A stretch of 64,000 nucleotides of DNA from Vespa crabro (Eukaryota > Arthropoda > Insecta > Hymenoptera > Vespidae): NCBI RefSeq assembly GCF_910589235.1, contig NC_060963.1:690001-754000 (forward strand). The letters are read 5' to 3'. Of this stretch, positions 48,770 to 61,460 are shown piece after piece (the first letter of the stretch is position 1; each line of letters opens with the position of its first letter). Below the pieces are notes generated by a model that worked only from the letters and a program-made list of their open reading frames with translations, was not told the DNA's origin and did no database searches. Both the position numbers and the translations under genes were made by a program.

Positions 48770-51339
48770 TAGATACATGTACGTGTTGTTACGTGCATGG
48801 ATTATAATGACGGTGTATAAGTCGAATATTATCTCTATTTCATTGGTTTCACCTTTCCAGAAAGAGGAAGAGGGAGGGTGGGAGGAAGAGAGAAAGAGAG
48901 AGACAACCGAGTACACTCGACAAGGCGAAATCTCTCGAAAGATTATTCTAAGATACTTCTCCTTTTTACCTCTGCCACGTGTAGGAATTAAGTTACTATC
49001 TTGTCTAGACCGGTTGCAAGCGTTATGCGTCGCCCTTATATAGAGGAAGTTTACATCGTCTAGAAGAAAAAAAAAAAAAAAAAAAAGAAAAATCAGTATC
49101 ACTTTTCTTTTCTTCGAAATAGAAAAAAAATAAATAAATAAAAAAACATTTTTTTTCTTTTTTTTTTTTCTATTCAATGTATTCTTCTTTCATTCGATTC
49201 ATTTAAATGTATCGATCCGTTCTTAAAAATCGTTCGTGCGTTCCAGAAGGGATAGGGTTTTTTTTTTGTTTTTTTTTTTTTTTTCTTTTTTCTTTTTTAA
49301 TCATTTTTCTCTAAGCGAACGTGCTGAAAGATAAAAGATGTTCTTATACTTTTACAAATTACTATAGGTATATATATCGTGACTGTGTTTGTGTCAATTC
49401 TTAGGACAAAGCTTTGCTTAGAAGAAAGATGACTCAGTGATACTTACACCGTTCGGGTTTATAACGTTACATGTTTTACTGAATCACATACCGATGTATT
49501 TCTATTTTAATTAAAATCAAACTTATCGTTTTCTTTGAGAAAACAATATTTCATATCTTTCCAATCGCAGGTAAATCCCTATGATAAAGCGATAGAGAAA
49601 ATAACAGTTACGATTATCAGTATCGTTTTATAATTTTTTTTTTTTTTTTTCTTTTTTCTTTTTTTTCGTTAAATTGTTAAACAATTCTTTTTATTCCCTA
49701 TTTGCTCCTCCCCTGTCCCCTTTCCTCCTCCTCCTTCTCCTTATTAACGATCCATAAATTTCGTGATTGTTACATACGTTGGCGGATCAATTTCTTTTTG
49801 CTTATAAATTTTGCGAAGTAGACGGAGATATATATATTATGGAGTCTCATCTACTTAGTTGATATATTATCTACTTACATGTGTTATATGCATATCTCAT
49901 ATTCACATGTTCAAATGCAAAATGTATAAAAATGATACAAGAATTGCTTTTACGCAATTACGAAGGAAAAAAAAAAAGGAAAAAGAAGAAGAAGATAATT
50001 TATCCCATTTTATATCATTTATCCTCATTTTAATCTCGTAACACGCGTACATATATATAAATACATATTATATATAAGTTAATTAGACTGCTCGGCGGTA
50101 ATTTAACACCTGTTCGATGTGCAAAATCTCGAAGAAAAGTTGTTCAAACAAGGAGAATGAAGAGATAAACGAAAGAGTTCTGTAAATAGTTCATCTATCG
50201 TTCATGTACCAACGATATAATGAAACACACACACACACACACATATCCGACAAATGCATACACATGTTCCGACAAAAGGAACCGTCGATAAATAATTCGT
50301 AATTTGACTGTTTTATTGGCGATCATTTTTTTTCCTTTCTTTTTTTTTTTCTTCTTTTTTTTTTCTTCTTTTTCTTCTTTCCCCTTTATCTATATGAAAT
50401 AGCAAGCATATTTACAGTAGAGCTTTGAAAGAAAGAGAAAAGCAACAAAAAAAAAATGACTTTGACGTCGTTGTATTTATGAGAAAATAAAAAGTTTCAG
50501 TAAATAATTTCATTCAATGGTAATAACGTAAGATTGGTGTAATTTACATGTACATACATACATACATACATGCATGTATGTACGTAACGTAGAGGATATT
50601 CCAGCGAACATCGTCTATTTACGTAATTACATTGACTGTTGTATAGTTCCATTGTAAAGATACATTCTTCGTAACGCGATTGTTTTCCTTTTCACTGGGA
50701 GAAAAGACCAGACCGGGGATGCACATTGCTGCTCACCCAAAATTTTCCGCTCGACGTGTTCCGTTCTCTGCTCTTCCCTTCCGTAAAAAAAAAGCGCAAC
50801 AATTTCCTAAGGTAAACCAACCACGTTTGATCCCTTTCCCCACCCCTTCTCCTCCGTCATATATACATTTATTTCTCCTTTTTTTTTTTTTTTACAACAA
50901 AATTCATTAAAATCTTTCGTACCATTTTCGTACGTATTATTAATTATAAATCTATACACGTGCGAAAGCGTTTTATTTAACGAGTTCATCGTTAAAATTT
51001 CCCGTTGAATTATCTTACGATACTTCGAGCTAAAAGCGCTCGTTAATTTTTCCCTTATCTTATTATATTTATAATAATTTCAACTTTTTCCCGTTTGTTT
51101 GACTTAAGAGATAGGAGCGAGAGTCTTGAAATGAATTCTCGTCGATGAGGAGCGAAAAGGGATTTTGTATTTTTATCGACGAGAAAAGAATTTTTCGTTG
51201 GAAGCGCGGCCAAAGGGAAAAGATGAAGAAAGAGATAAAAAAAAAAAAAAGGAAAAAAAGAAAGAAAATATAAAAAAGAAAAAGGAAAAAGATCGAGATC
51301 GTAAGGAAAAATGAGGGAAATGGTTGTAGGTTAGAGACA
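46761..51339. other. Presumed intronic, repeat-rich
   Basis: Contains (CT)n at about 47345-47366 and 47512-47545, (ACG)n at about 47773-47800, poly(T) at about 47838-47862 and 48275-48295, (AT)n at about 48739-48764, long A/T runs at about 49063-49170 and 49258-49298, and GT/AC-type (CATA)n patches at about 50555-50582. No exon is supported. Confidence 0.5.
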
Positions 51340-51580
51340 CGATGGGACCAATCGGACCGCATTCTTCCTTGGCCGTCGGCGGAACGTCGACATTCCGCAA
51401 GACGTTCGTTTCGCTCCTTCGTTCGTTCGTTTGCTCGTTCGCTCGCTCGAATGCTCACGGAAAGACGCGCTAAGGGGTTCGTTGCACTTTCCGCCGGCGC
51501 GCCGCTTGCTTTCGACCACCGACGATGTTACGAGAAATCGAACGCTTCGGACATTATGTCGACTCGATTTAAAACAACGC
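51340..51580. promoter_or_regulatory. CpG-rich island with a CCAAT box
   Basis: CCAAT lies at about 51349 in GGACCAATCGG. The following 200 bp is dense in CG, with GCCGGCGCGCCGC near 51494-51507, and includes a short (CGTT)n run at about 51418-51430. The composition resembles the islands at 5.9, 39.3 and 46.6 kb. No initiator/donor pair is clear here, so this is weaker. Confidence 0.3.
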
Positions 51581-52818
51581 GATGAACGTGATAAGCTCGT
51601 GTCGAGTACCAGACTCTCTCTCTCTCTCTCTTTCTTTTTATCTATATATCCTATTCATTTTTCTCACTCTCTTGATCCCTCTTCTGTTAACAAAACGAGA
51701 ATACCTAAACATTACGACTACCAGACAAAATATAAATTGATTGAAACCCGATCGGAGATTTCTTCTTTATCGTCTCGTGTAATAACAATGATGAATCAAA
51801 AAAAAAAAAAAAAAAAGAAAAGAAACAGAAATAAAAAGAACTCAGTTTTCCGCCGCAGACAAAGCTTCGTTACAATTAACACATTGTATATCGTTAAAAG
51901 AGGAAAAGAAGAGAGAGAGAGAGAGAGAGAGAACATTGAAAACGATTAAATTAGAATTTGTTGGATCTCCTCAAACGTACAACGACGAGTACAACGAAAG
52001 AGAAGAATCTCTGCTGACTTTCTCTCGTTTCTTTCTCTTCTTCATCTTCTTCGTCTTCGTCCTTCTTCTCTCTTCGTCTTCTTTTACTCTCCTTTTTTCT
52101 ACCGAGTCTCGTCGTTCCTCTCGTACTTGCCTTTTTGCATGCCACTTTGTTCAACGAACCCCCGGGAACGTAGAGCAAACCGGTTCAATTTTGTTCCTTT
52201 CTCTAGTCGATGCTCCTCAAGAGATTCCGATCTTTCGATAATAAAAATATCAAATGTTTAAAACCATAGGAATTATGCGAACGTGATCAACATAATCGAG
52301 AGATCGAATTTGATTAAAGTGATACTTATAAAAATTTTGTACGATCGATATTTATCTATCGAGATATCTTCCTTATCGGATTTCTAATCGATTTAACTAG
52401 TTCTTATGAAAAGCGTATCGCAAAGTTTCTTGAGATAACAACACGATAATGATATTTGATCGATCAGGCAAAAATATTAAAGGGGAAAAAAAAGACAAGA
52501 TAAAATTGCAAGAGAAAGATATATATATATATATGTATATATATATATGTACTCATTGTTCGTTAAATACGAAGACGAAAATGATGAGAAAAAAAAAAAA
52601 AGAAATCGTAGCGTCAATTTCTTCTCCTTCCATACGAGTAGAAAGGATCGATTTATCGAAGTATCCTCTCGCGTGAAATCATGAATTCATTCTGTAAGAA
52701 TCGGAAACTCGTTGAGCAAGTTCGCGTTCTATGAGAAGAAGAAGAAGAAGAAGAAGAAGAAGGCGGCTTCTGCGTCGCGACGATGCATCGATTCTCTTCT
52801 CTTCCCTCGAGTGCACTT

Positions 52819-52850
<32 letters not shown>

Positions 52851-53059
52851 CTACTCGCGAGTCGATTATCATTGGCTTAACGAGTCTCAGACGTGTTTCC
52901 TTTGGAATTCTTTGCTGTTTGTAGTCGTAGAAAAGAGAAAGAGAGAGGGGGAGGGGAAGAAAAAAAACACGTTCTTCTTTTAAATATTCCAACAACGACG
53001 CGATGAAACGTCGGAGACGTTCGAATGAAATTATTTTCACGAATTTCGTATAGAAAGGG
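51581..53059. other. Presumed intronic, repeat-rich
   Basis: Contains (CT)n at about 51614-51631 and 52820-52843, A-runs at about 51799-51816, (GA)n at about 51911-51932, TCTTC-rich tracts at about 52030-52090 and (GAA)n at about 52735-52760. The large open frames are Lys/Arg/Glu or Ser/Leu artefacts. Confidence 0.5.
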
Positions 53060-53265
53060 AGAATAAAAGGAAAGGTTTCGGAGGGATTGGAGGGGGGAGG
53101 GGGTACGTGTTATATACCCCACGGCAGGAAGGGCACCCAATGAAAAAGATATTCGACTGGCTGAGCCAGACGGGTAGACGACCGATGTCACTGACCTTGC
53201 TTAACGATCGGCAATGTCTGGGAGGAGGACCCTCCTCTAGCCAGACCCACCTCTAAAGAGAATTA
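53060..53265. other. Unique GC-rich island with several inverted repeats
   Basis: CTGGCT-G-AGCCAG (about 53157-53169), CCGAT/ATCGG (about 53182-53211) and GAGGAGG-AC-CCTCCTC (about 53222-53237) lie within about 80 bp of non-repetitive sequence. TGACCTTGC near 53192-53200 is, on the minus strand, GCAAGGTCA, close to an FTZ-F1/ERR-type monomeric nuclear-receptor site. No open frame is convincing. A regulatory element is the most likely role. Confidence 0.35.
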
Positions 53266-54429
53266 TCCTGTATACAATATTCTACGACTACAGTCAAATG
53301 CATTCTCCTTGTCCTTTGTCTTTTGTATCGTTATATACCATCTATTCCTTCTTCTTATTTACTTCCGTTGCTCATGAAAAAAAAAAAAAAAATTGCATCG
53401 AAAAGAAAAAAGAGAGAGAGAGAGACGGAACTTTTTAATTTTCTTATGTACTTCAATTAATTACTTTTTAACGATTGCAACGGACAGATCGCAAAAGTGA
53501 TTCCTTCGTGCAACAGACAATTGCAATTTTAAACTTGCACTTACTTACTACATGGTACACAGAATGTACGACGATAAAGAACCAGGCCTTCAGAGAATTT
53601 ATCGATTAAACGTTCAATGAAATGTCATAGGAAACGCGGGGCTTACTTATTTCCACGAAATCGTGGATAAGTATAATTGCAGAACGATAAAACGTTCGTA
53701 CTGCATTTTTTTTTTTTTTGCAGTTATTGCAGTTAGATGATACATTTAAACTTTTTTTTCTCCTTCTCCTTTCGTTTTTTTTTTCCTTCTGTCATAATGA
53801 AAATTTGTAAAATTTCCATCGATCATTGATTTCGGTATATATCTGGTTTGATCAAATAATATAGTCCAATATTTTTCAATAAACTTATAAGCGAAAAAAT
53901 ATCGGACAAATAATTTTCCTATTGGCTTTCAATTAGTCTCGTATAAAAGCCAATTTCTGGTTGATATTACCTCGGTAATAAGATCATTGTAATTTATTTT
54001 ATCAGCGTATTATTAAATAGATAAAGATATTATGGACGTTAATCCAGCAATTTGACGTTGATCGTAAACACAGCCTAATATTCATGTGAATCTGACGAAA
54101 CAGCTAATAGGTAATAATTCGACGCGTATACGGTGTCATGCAAACGTTAATTAGTAATCAACGTTGGGTCCATTCGATTTCGAAATTCAAATTACGTTCT
54201 GTGGCGTTTTCTCTCGCATACCGGAAGCGGATTATTCATTTTCTTCACTCGAGGAGTAACACTAACGGGCAACGAGCTAGCTAGCCGGCGACTCTTATCG
54301 GTCGTTATTATTCGCTCGAAGTGGCCTCTTATCATCCTTTCCCTGCTAACCTACTGACCTACTTGAAATATCGATTTTACAGGTAGTTCAGGCTCTAAGC
54401 CGTCGACACGAAGGTTATACCTCTGTTAA

Positions 54430-54432
<3 letters not shown>

Positions 54433-54499
<67 letters not shown>
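54433..54499. repeat. Longest (AT)n microsatellite in the window
   Basis: About 33 AT units, followed by mixed ATGT repeats to about 54530. Self-complementary and able to extrude a cruciform. Confidence 0.95.
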
Positions 54500-54510
<11 letters not shown>

Positions 54511-54944
54511 CATGTATATATGTGTGTTTTATATATTTGTAGAATTTTTTATATATTTGTAAAATTTGACGGCATTGTACAACACAGAGTATTGAATCAT
54601 CGTAATAAAAATCCGATTCTAAAGGTTTTTCCATTTAATATTACTGTGGATAGAGATAACGTATATGTATAGATGCACGTATATACTTTTATATATATAT
54701 ATATGTACTTACGTAAATTTTTACGAGGAATACAAGAATGGATCATTTTTATAGACTCCCAAGAATATGATATGATTTTTGATACATCAGGTATAAAGTA
54801 TCTATTGCCGTAGAGATAATTTTATCGTAGAGATAAATCTAGAAATAGAATCGATAATGACGGTTGTTCGATGAAGAAAAATGTTTTTCATAGATTGTAC
54901 GATTATTATTACTTCAGAATGATACATGTATGTATCATGAAATA

Positions 54945-54996
<52 letters not shown>

Positions 54997-55679
54997 ATAA
55001 ATACATGAGTCTCTGAATTATTCACACATTCTTAAAGTTCTAGAAATTCTCTTGTGTATTTCTGTACAATTATGGTCACCTAACTGCATTCTCTTCTAAC
55101 GCCAAACGAGTCCGTGAAATAACGTTAAGAGAAAGTCATGAAACGTCGAGAGCGTGTCTAGATTGACTTGCATCGATGACCTTTGAAAGTGGAACTTGCA
55201 ACATACGTACATATACGCGTTCGTGCGCGTGTATTAGTGCATTCGAGCGTAATTACTTTTAATCGGTAGGAAAAAGAGGAGTCTAGTTAACGACAGAAAA
55301 GGAGTTTACGTCAAAAGTCGATTCAAATAACGAAGCAAGAGAAAAAATGTAATTGCTACGGAGTAGACTTTGTGAACGTTTTATAATTCCTAGCCAAGAA
55401 CTTTCCTTTTGAACTTCAAAAAGGGAAAAAAGAAAGAAGGAAAAAAAAAAGAAAAGAAATTCGTTAAGTTCCGACGGTGTACTATTCACCGTCTTCGTGA
55501 CAAAATATCGATAACATTAACATTCTTATAACTTATTCGTCTCATACATATTGCAAGGCACGAGATCGTGTACTCACTTTGAAAGAGACCAATCTCAGAA
55601 ATTGACCAAATTTTGTGAAAGAATAGCAAGAGAAAAAAGAAGGAAATATAATCTCTTTGATGAAGAAGGGAAGTATGTA

Positions 55680-55681
<2 letters not shown>

Positions 55682-55716
<35 letters not shown>
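55682..55716. repeat. 35-base poly(A) tract followed by A-rich sequence
   Basis: A pure A homopolymer of about 35 bases, then AG-interrupted A-runs to about 55800. Its length is likely unreliable in an assembly. Confidence 0.9.
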
Positions 55717-55719
<3 letters not shown>

Positions 55720-56003
55720 AGAAAAGAAAAAAAAAATAAGAAAAAAAAAAAAAAAGAAAAAAAAAGGAAGAAGAAGAAGAGAGAAAGGAAGAAAAAAAAT
55801 TACGGGGAGGATTTCGAAGTGCCGTTATATATATATATATATATATATTAAACCACATCAGGCGAAGTTCGATGTAAAAAGATCGTCCTCGGTGTGAAGG
55901 AAGCTTAATGTACACGGTTCGACGTCCCCGTTACTCGATGTAGTCCCTTCACGTTTTCTACCCCTTGCCCGTTCTCGTCTGGGAAAGTTGTGGAGGAGGA
56001 AGA

Positions 56004-56017
56004 GGGAGGGAGGGAGG

Positions 56018-56074
<57 letters not shown>
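56004..56074. repeat. Five-tract G-quadruplex motif adjoining (GA)n
   Basis: Five GGG tracts with single-A loops (56004-56022) lead directly into about 26 GA units. Confidence 0.85.
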
Positions 56075-56078
<4 letters not shown>

Positions 56079-56294
56079 AAGTGTAGGTGGCAGCTTGGGT
56101 AGTGTAGAACGATAGAAATAAGGGGTGTGTGAAAGAGAATAGTGGGGATATACTCGCTTTGTTGCTAGCCAACCTCGAGGTTTTACCCTCGTCCATATTC
56201 ATAAATCCATATTCATCCCGGGTCTCTTTCTCTTTCTCTGGCTTTGTCACTCTCTTTCTTTTTTCTTTCCTTTTTTTCTATGCTCTCCCCCTCC

Positions 56295-56328
<34 letters not shown>

Positions 56329-56898
56329 GTCTTTATCAACTCGCTCAACAATATACATACAAGCAAAACTAATGTATATACCAGAAGGGAGCACGGTGGG
56401 GCAAGCCACACCACCATCGTTCTTATGTTCCTTTTCTTTTTTCTTTCTTTTTTTACTACGTTGTTTTTACTATCTAACTTTTGATATATCACATTTATAT
56501 ATATATATCACATTTCAGGATCAAAATGAAATTTCTCTTTTCGTTTTTTCCCCGCTCTCTCTATCTCTCTCTTTCTCCTAAGATTTCCTATTCTCTATAA
56601 TCTTTTTTATACGATTACTTGCTATGGCATCTTTTTCTTTTGTTGAAAAATGATTTAGTGCTGCGTAAAGGACATTTGATTCGGTTCAGTTAAATTCCAG
56701 CGTGGGAAATATAATCTCGAAGAACGTAGGCGTAGTAGGTGTGTATCGTCAGAACTGACCGGACCGGACCGGATTGGATTGAAAAAATCGGACAGACGTT
56801 GTTACGCCTCCTATCGTTTCAAGGATATATCCGGTCATTCGACGATTATTTTCTCGTAATTACTATGTATTATATGTATGTACATTGTATGTATGTAC

Positions 56899-56950
<52 letters not shown>

Positions 56951-58217
56951 CGTAGCTTCGCTACGAATATTTCAACAATATATATGCATCGTTGTGTGTG
57001 TTTATAGCAATTGATTAAATACCGGCGGTCGTGGAATCATTGATTTTCGATTACGTTCGAAACATTATTGCAATGTAATTATATTTATCGTCTTTTCGTA
57101 GTCTAAACACGTGTTAAGGTTCCGTAAAGAAGTTGCTGTTGGTTTTTATTTTTCTTCTTTTTTGCTTTTTTTTTTTTCCTTTTTTCTTTTTTCTCCTTCC
57201 CCGATCGATTTAACACCCATTCGATTTATCATTCATCCTACCAACAACTTGAATCGTACGTTTCGAAAATAAATCATTTTTGTGTGTAAAACAGAACCTT
57301 GACTTTTTATTCAGAGATTATTTTATAGATACGACTTGTATGTACTTACTTATATTTACGTAGGTGTACGTACGTACATACGTACGTATGCATCCGTCGT
57401 TTTTACTACGTCACAACTATGACGTCATCAGTGACGTTACGTTTTTGATTTCTTACCTTCTCTCTCTCTCTCTCTCTCTCTTTTATGCTGACGCAATTAA
57501 TTCGAGTCTTGGTATATTTCTACGATTAAGTTTTACGTAATAAATTATCTTCCCACCTCTTCTTTTATCACTGTTATCAGTAGGATAAATTTAACAATCG
57601 CGTAACATTTCCCAGAAATGTTACATTTGCCCTTTTCGAGAAGAAAAAGAAGAGAGATAGATAGGGTATTTAAAAATATCACTATAAATGCATAGTCGAT
57701 TAATAAAAATAAATTACGCCTTTATCTCGTTCTTTTAACGTAAACGCAATCGTATCGTAACAAAAATAAAAATCATTAGTTTCACTCGTCCGCATGGCCA
57801 AAGTTGAACAATTTCCTTTTGTATTACGTCAATTAAATGAAACAGGATGTACGTGCTTAGAAAAGGTGGGAGAGAAGGGAGGAGAAAGAGGAGGAAACAG
57901 TTGTTTCCGGAATAACGAAAAAAAAATTACTATAATCATGGTCGAGTACACATATATGCGTTTAGTATTATCAATCGATAAGCGTCTCGATTTATTTTCG
58001 CTCGCTATCGAATTCTCCTCTCCATCTCTTTTTCCTTTTCTATTTTTCAAATTTCCGATCGAACGTCGTTCCTCTTCGCGGATAAGAAATTTCTGTAAGG
58101 ATTATATCGAGAAATCGAATTTCTTATTCGGATAATACGAGAATGAACGACGATAAAGAAAAGGAGAACGCGATCAAAAAACTGGTTTACTTTTTTTTTT
58201 CTATCCTTTTCCCTCTC

Positions 58218-58273
<56 letters not shown>

Positions 58274-58818
58274 GCAACGACCCTTCCTTCCTTCGAATTC
58301 CAAGGGTCGGCGAATAGTGTACGTTTGGTTATGTAGCTAACACTCAAAGATTCTACCTGGGAAATTTTACTTGCGAAGGAGAAGGCGGAAGGCTAGAAAA
58401 AACCAAAATCACGGACCACCGACCGACCCTTTTCAAATCTCGTTTGCTACGCTATTAATTAGTATTAATAACATTTTACAATACATGGCAAATATTTCCC
58501 TATAGTAATTCCTATCGATATTATACAGTCCTTATGTCTTATTTCATGGATATACACTTGCTGCATACATGTTTCCACGAATAGACGTGATTTACATATT
58601 CCTACGTACAAAATTGTTTGCGGTTTTGACGTCTGTTAGCGACAGGAAATGCAAAAGAAAAAGGTGAAACAATTCTCAACATTTAAATTAAACTGAAACT
58701 ATAAATGATATCGAATAGCGATGCTTAACATTTGCTTTCGACTTTTAACACACTCGTTTCTTTTTTTTTTTTTAAACTCTCCAATTTATCAAATTTTCTT
58801 TTTGTTTTTCTTTTTTTA

Positions 58819-58849
<31 letters not shown>

Positions 58850-59718
58850 GTATGTAAAGAAAACTTTGTGGATATTCTGACACGTGGCTTTGAGAAAATT
58901 AAAAAGAAAAATGGAATAGAAAAATGAAAGAGAAAAAGAGAAGAGAAAAGAAAAATTGGCCGTCCAAGATGTAATCTTAAATTTCATTGGTTGACAACCT
59001 TAACCCAATTATTGCTAGGAGGATAAAGCTCAAAAACAATGAACGAGGTTCGAGCTTAATTCGCGTCGACGAATTTGCTACCTTCTTTTAAAATAACAGA
59101 CTGTTTTATGCATACGATGCTAAAACGGCAAAATACAAAGAGGGAGGAAGTGGGATGGTGGTCTCTATCCAACCCCTTTAGTGGGTTACTTCTTTTCAGT
59201 TTTAGTTTGGACAAAACTTTCAAGTACTCTTTCACATTTTGGAGATAGAAAGTACATTCAGTCGGAACTATTCTCCGGTGTTCTCGACTTAGAAAACTCT
59301 TTTCTCAAATGTACGAATAAAGGATCTATTTTTTTCTCCTCTTTTCTTTTCTTTCTTTTTTTTCTCCTTCTTCTTTTTCTTAATTAATCTATTTAGAGAA
59401 GCAGGTAATGTTAAGCAAAATGTATTTTTTATAATACTTTTCCAAGTTCATTATTTTAAAAACGTTCCTGTTTGTTCCACGCGATTCATATCAAGAAGAT
59501 TCATTAACGTGAAAACAAAAAAAAAAATAAGAAAAAAAAAATATATATATATATATATACAAATATATTTAGTGCATTGGTAGATTTAAAGAAGAAAAAG
59601 AAATCGAGATCGTCGATCGAATGGAAACAAGAACGTAACTATTCGATCGGCGTTCAGAGATTGGTATGTGGAGATTGAACTCGATGACGATGACAACAAA
59701 GACGACGATGTGACAGTA

Positions 59719-59774
59719 CGGTGACGGTGACGGTGACGGCGACGGTGACGGTGACGGTGACGATGACGATGACG
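59719..59774. repeat. (GGTGAC)n hexanucleotide array
   Basis: About nine units of GGTGAC with GGCGAC and GATGAC variants, embedded in a longer GAC/GATGAC-rich stretch starting near 59680. Because the unit is two codons, frames crossing it read as dipeptide repeats such as Val-Thr or His-Arg. Confidence 0.9.
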
Positions 59775-59838
59775 GTTAGTAGGACACTTCGTAAACGTAT
59801 ACAAGTAACGAACGCGATCGTTTGAACGGACCTGCGCG

Positions 59839-59900
59839 ATGCAATGTCGTGCAATACTGTTGGTCGCAACCTTATGCAATCGCGTGCAATAGCGCGCAAT
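59839..59900. repeat. Degenerate TGCAATCGCG-type short repeats
   Basis: Five copies of GCAAT and one GCAAC, most spaced about 10-12 bases apart, occur as ATGCAAT, GTGCAAT or GCGCAAT. The flanking (AT)n begins at about 59923. Confidence 0.7.
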
Positions 59901-59914
59901 CTTTGAGGGTCTTG

Positions 59915-59919
<5 letters not shown>

Positions 59920-59964
<45 letters not shown>

Positions 59965-60932
59965 TGCATACGTACATACACACATACACATGTCGAGAAG
60001 AACGAAGATGGAAATTTAACTCGGTTCAGAGACCATGCAACTCGTTGATGCGTTTTCACTTGGCTGCGTAACTTCGTGCTGTTTCAATGGAACCTTTTTT
60101 TTTTCCCCTCTCTTTCTCTCTCACATACACACACACAATAAACTAAGTTATCGGAGAAGAATTTTAATTTAAGATTTCATTATTCGACGTTTTATTTATC
60201 TTCCGTGCATTCGTGTATAACTAATTATATAAAATACAATATAACAAATAACAAGAAATATACAAGATTAAAACAAAACAAGGAAAAAGAGGAGGAGGAA
60301 AAAAAAAATAGAAAAACGACCGGAGAAATATTAATTATAAATTCGTGTCTATGTTCCATGAAGTTTAACGAGCTATACTCTGTGATTATGGATAAGCATG
60401 ACCCGAATTCTCGTTCTTGCATAAATGAACGAAACGAAGCGGACGAAAGGTGACCGTTCCGACGCGCGAAGTCGACTTTGAAAATGATCCGAGAACTCGG
60501 CTTCTAAGCTCGACGAAGGATATATTTGAGAAATTAGGTCGGACCTTTTCGTATCGATTCGAGGAATAAACGATTACAATCTTTCGGACGCTTCAGGAGT
60601 GGTTAGGTAAATAGGAGGGAAGAAAAAAAGTCAAATAAAAAAGAAAGTAGTCGAAGTAAGTGAAATCCGTGCGAAATAAACAAAGCTCCCTTTCGAAAAC
60701 GATTTTCGATTCTGAAGTATTTTATTGAATACCCGTAGTGACAACCAGAATACACTTTGTTCTTGGAACTTGGACTCTCGGTCTGAACGTGAACGATGAT
60801 GACATTTTGAAGAGAGAAAAAGGATGGATGGATGAATGGATGAAGAAATAAATGAAAGAAAGAAAGGAAGGAAAAAAGAAGGAAGAAACGAGAGAGTTCT
60901 CTCGCTTGCAAGCAGAGGAATTCTATTTTTTA

Positions 60933-60973
<41 letters not shown>

Positions 60974-61421
60974 CGCCGGGCATACTTGTTGAACATCTAG
61001 CTTCCCTGAAAACTCTGTCGATTCGAGAGAAAGAACCGATACGCTTGCACGTCTCGAGATTACGTTTTTCTTACAGCAATGGAACTCTACGATTGCATCA
61101 ACGATCGAAGAAGAGAAAATCTTTCTTCGAAGATTTTTCGATGCGATCAAATATCAAAAAAAAAAAAAAATAAAAGAAAGAAAAAAATAAGAGGAAAAAC
61201 ATTTATAAAACGTTACTAACTTACAACTCTTATCGTAACAGAGAATTCTTTCATATATCATTTATCATATCCTATAAATTATCCGATTTATCGGGAATTA
61301 ATTAGAATTGATCAGACTATCGTTAGATGTTACTATACTTTGTAATACAATAGTTCTTTTTTTTTTTCGCCCAGACGAGTCCACGGAAGTAGACTCTTCC
61401 GCAGCGATTTTCTTATTTTTA

Positions 61422-61460
<39 letters not shown>

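Larger units (their letters stand above)
53266..59700. other. Presumed intronic or intergenic, repeat-rich
   Basis: Contains the longest (AT)n array (about 54433-54499), another at about 54951-54989, a 35-base A-run at 55682-55716 continuing A-rich to about 55800, a G-quadruplex motif plus (GA)n at 56004-56074, a (CCGGA)n patch at about 56758-56781, (AT)n at about 56903-56946, (CT)n at about 58214-58270 and poly(T) at about 58822-58849. No coding exon is supported. Confidence 0.5.
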
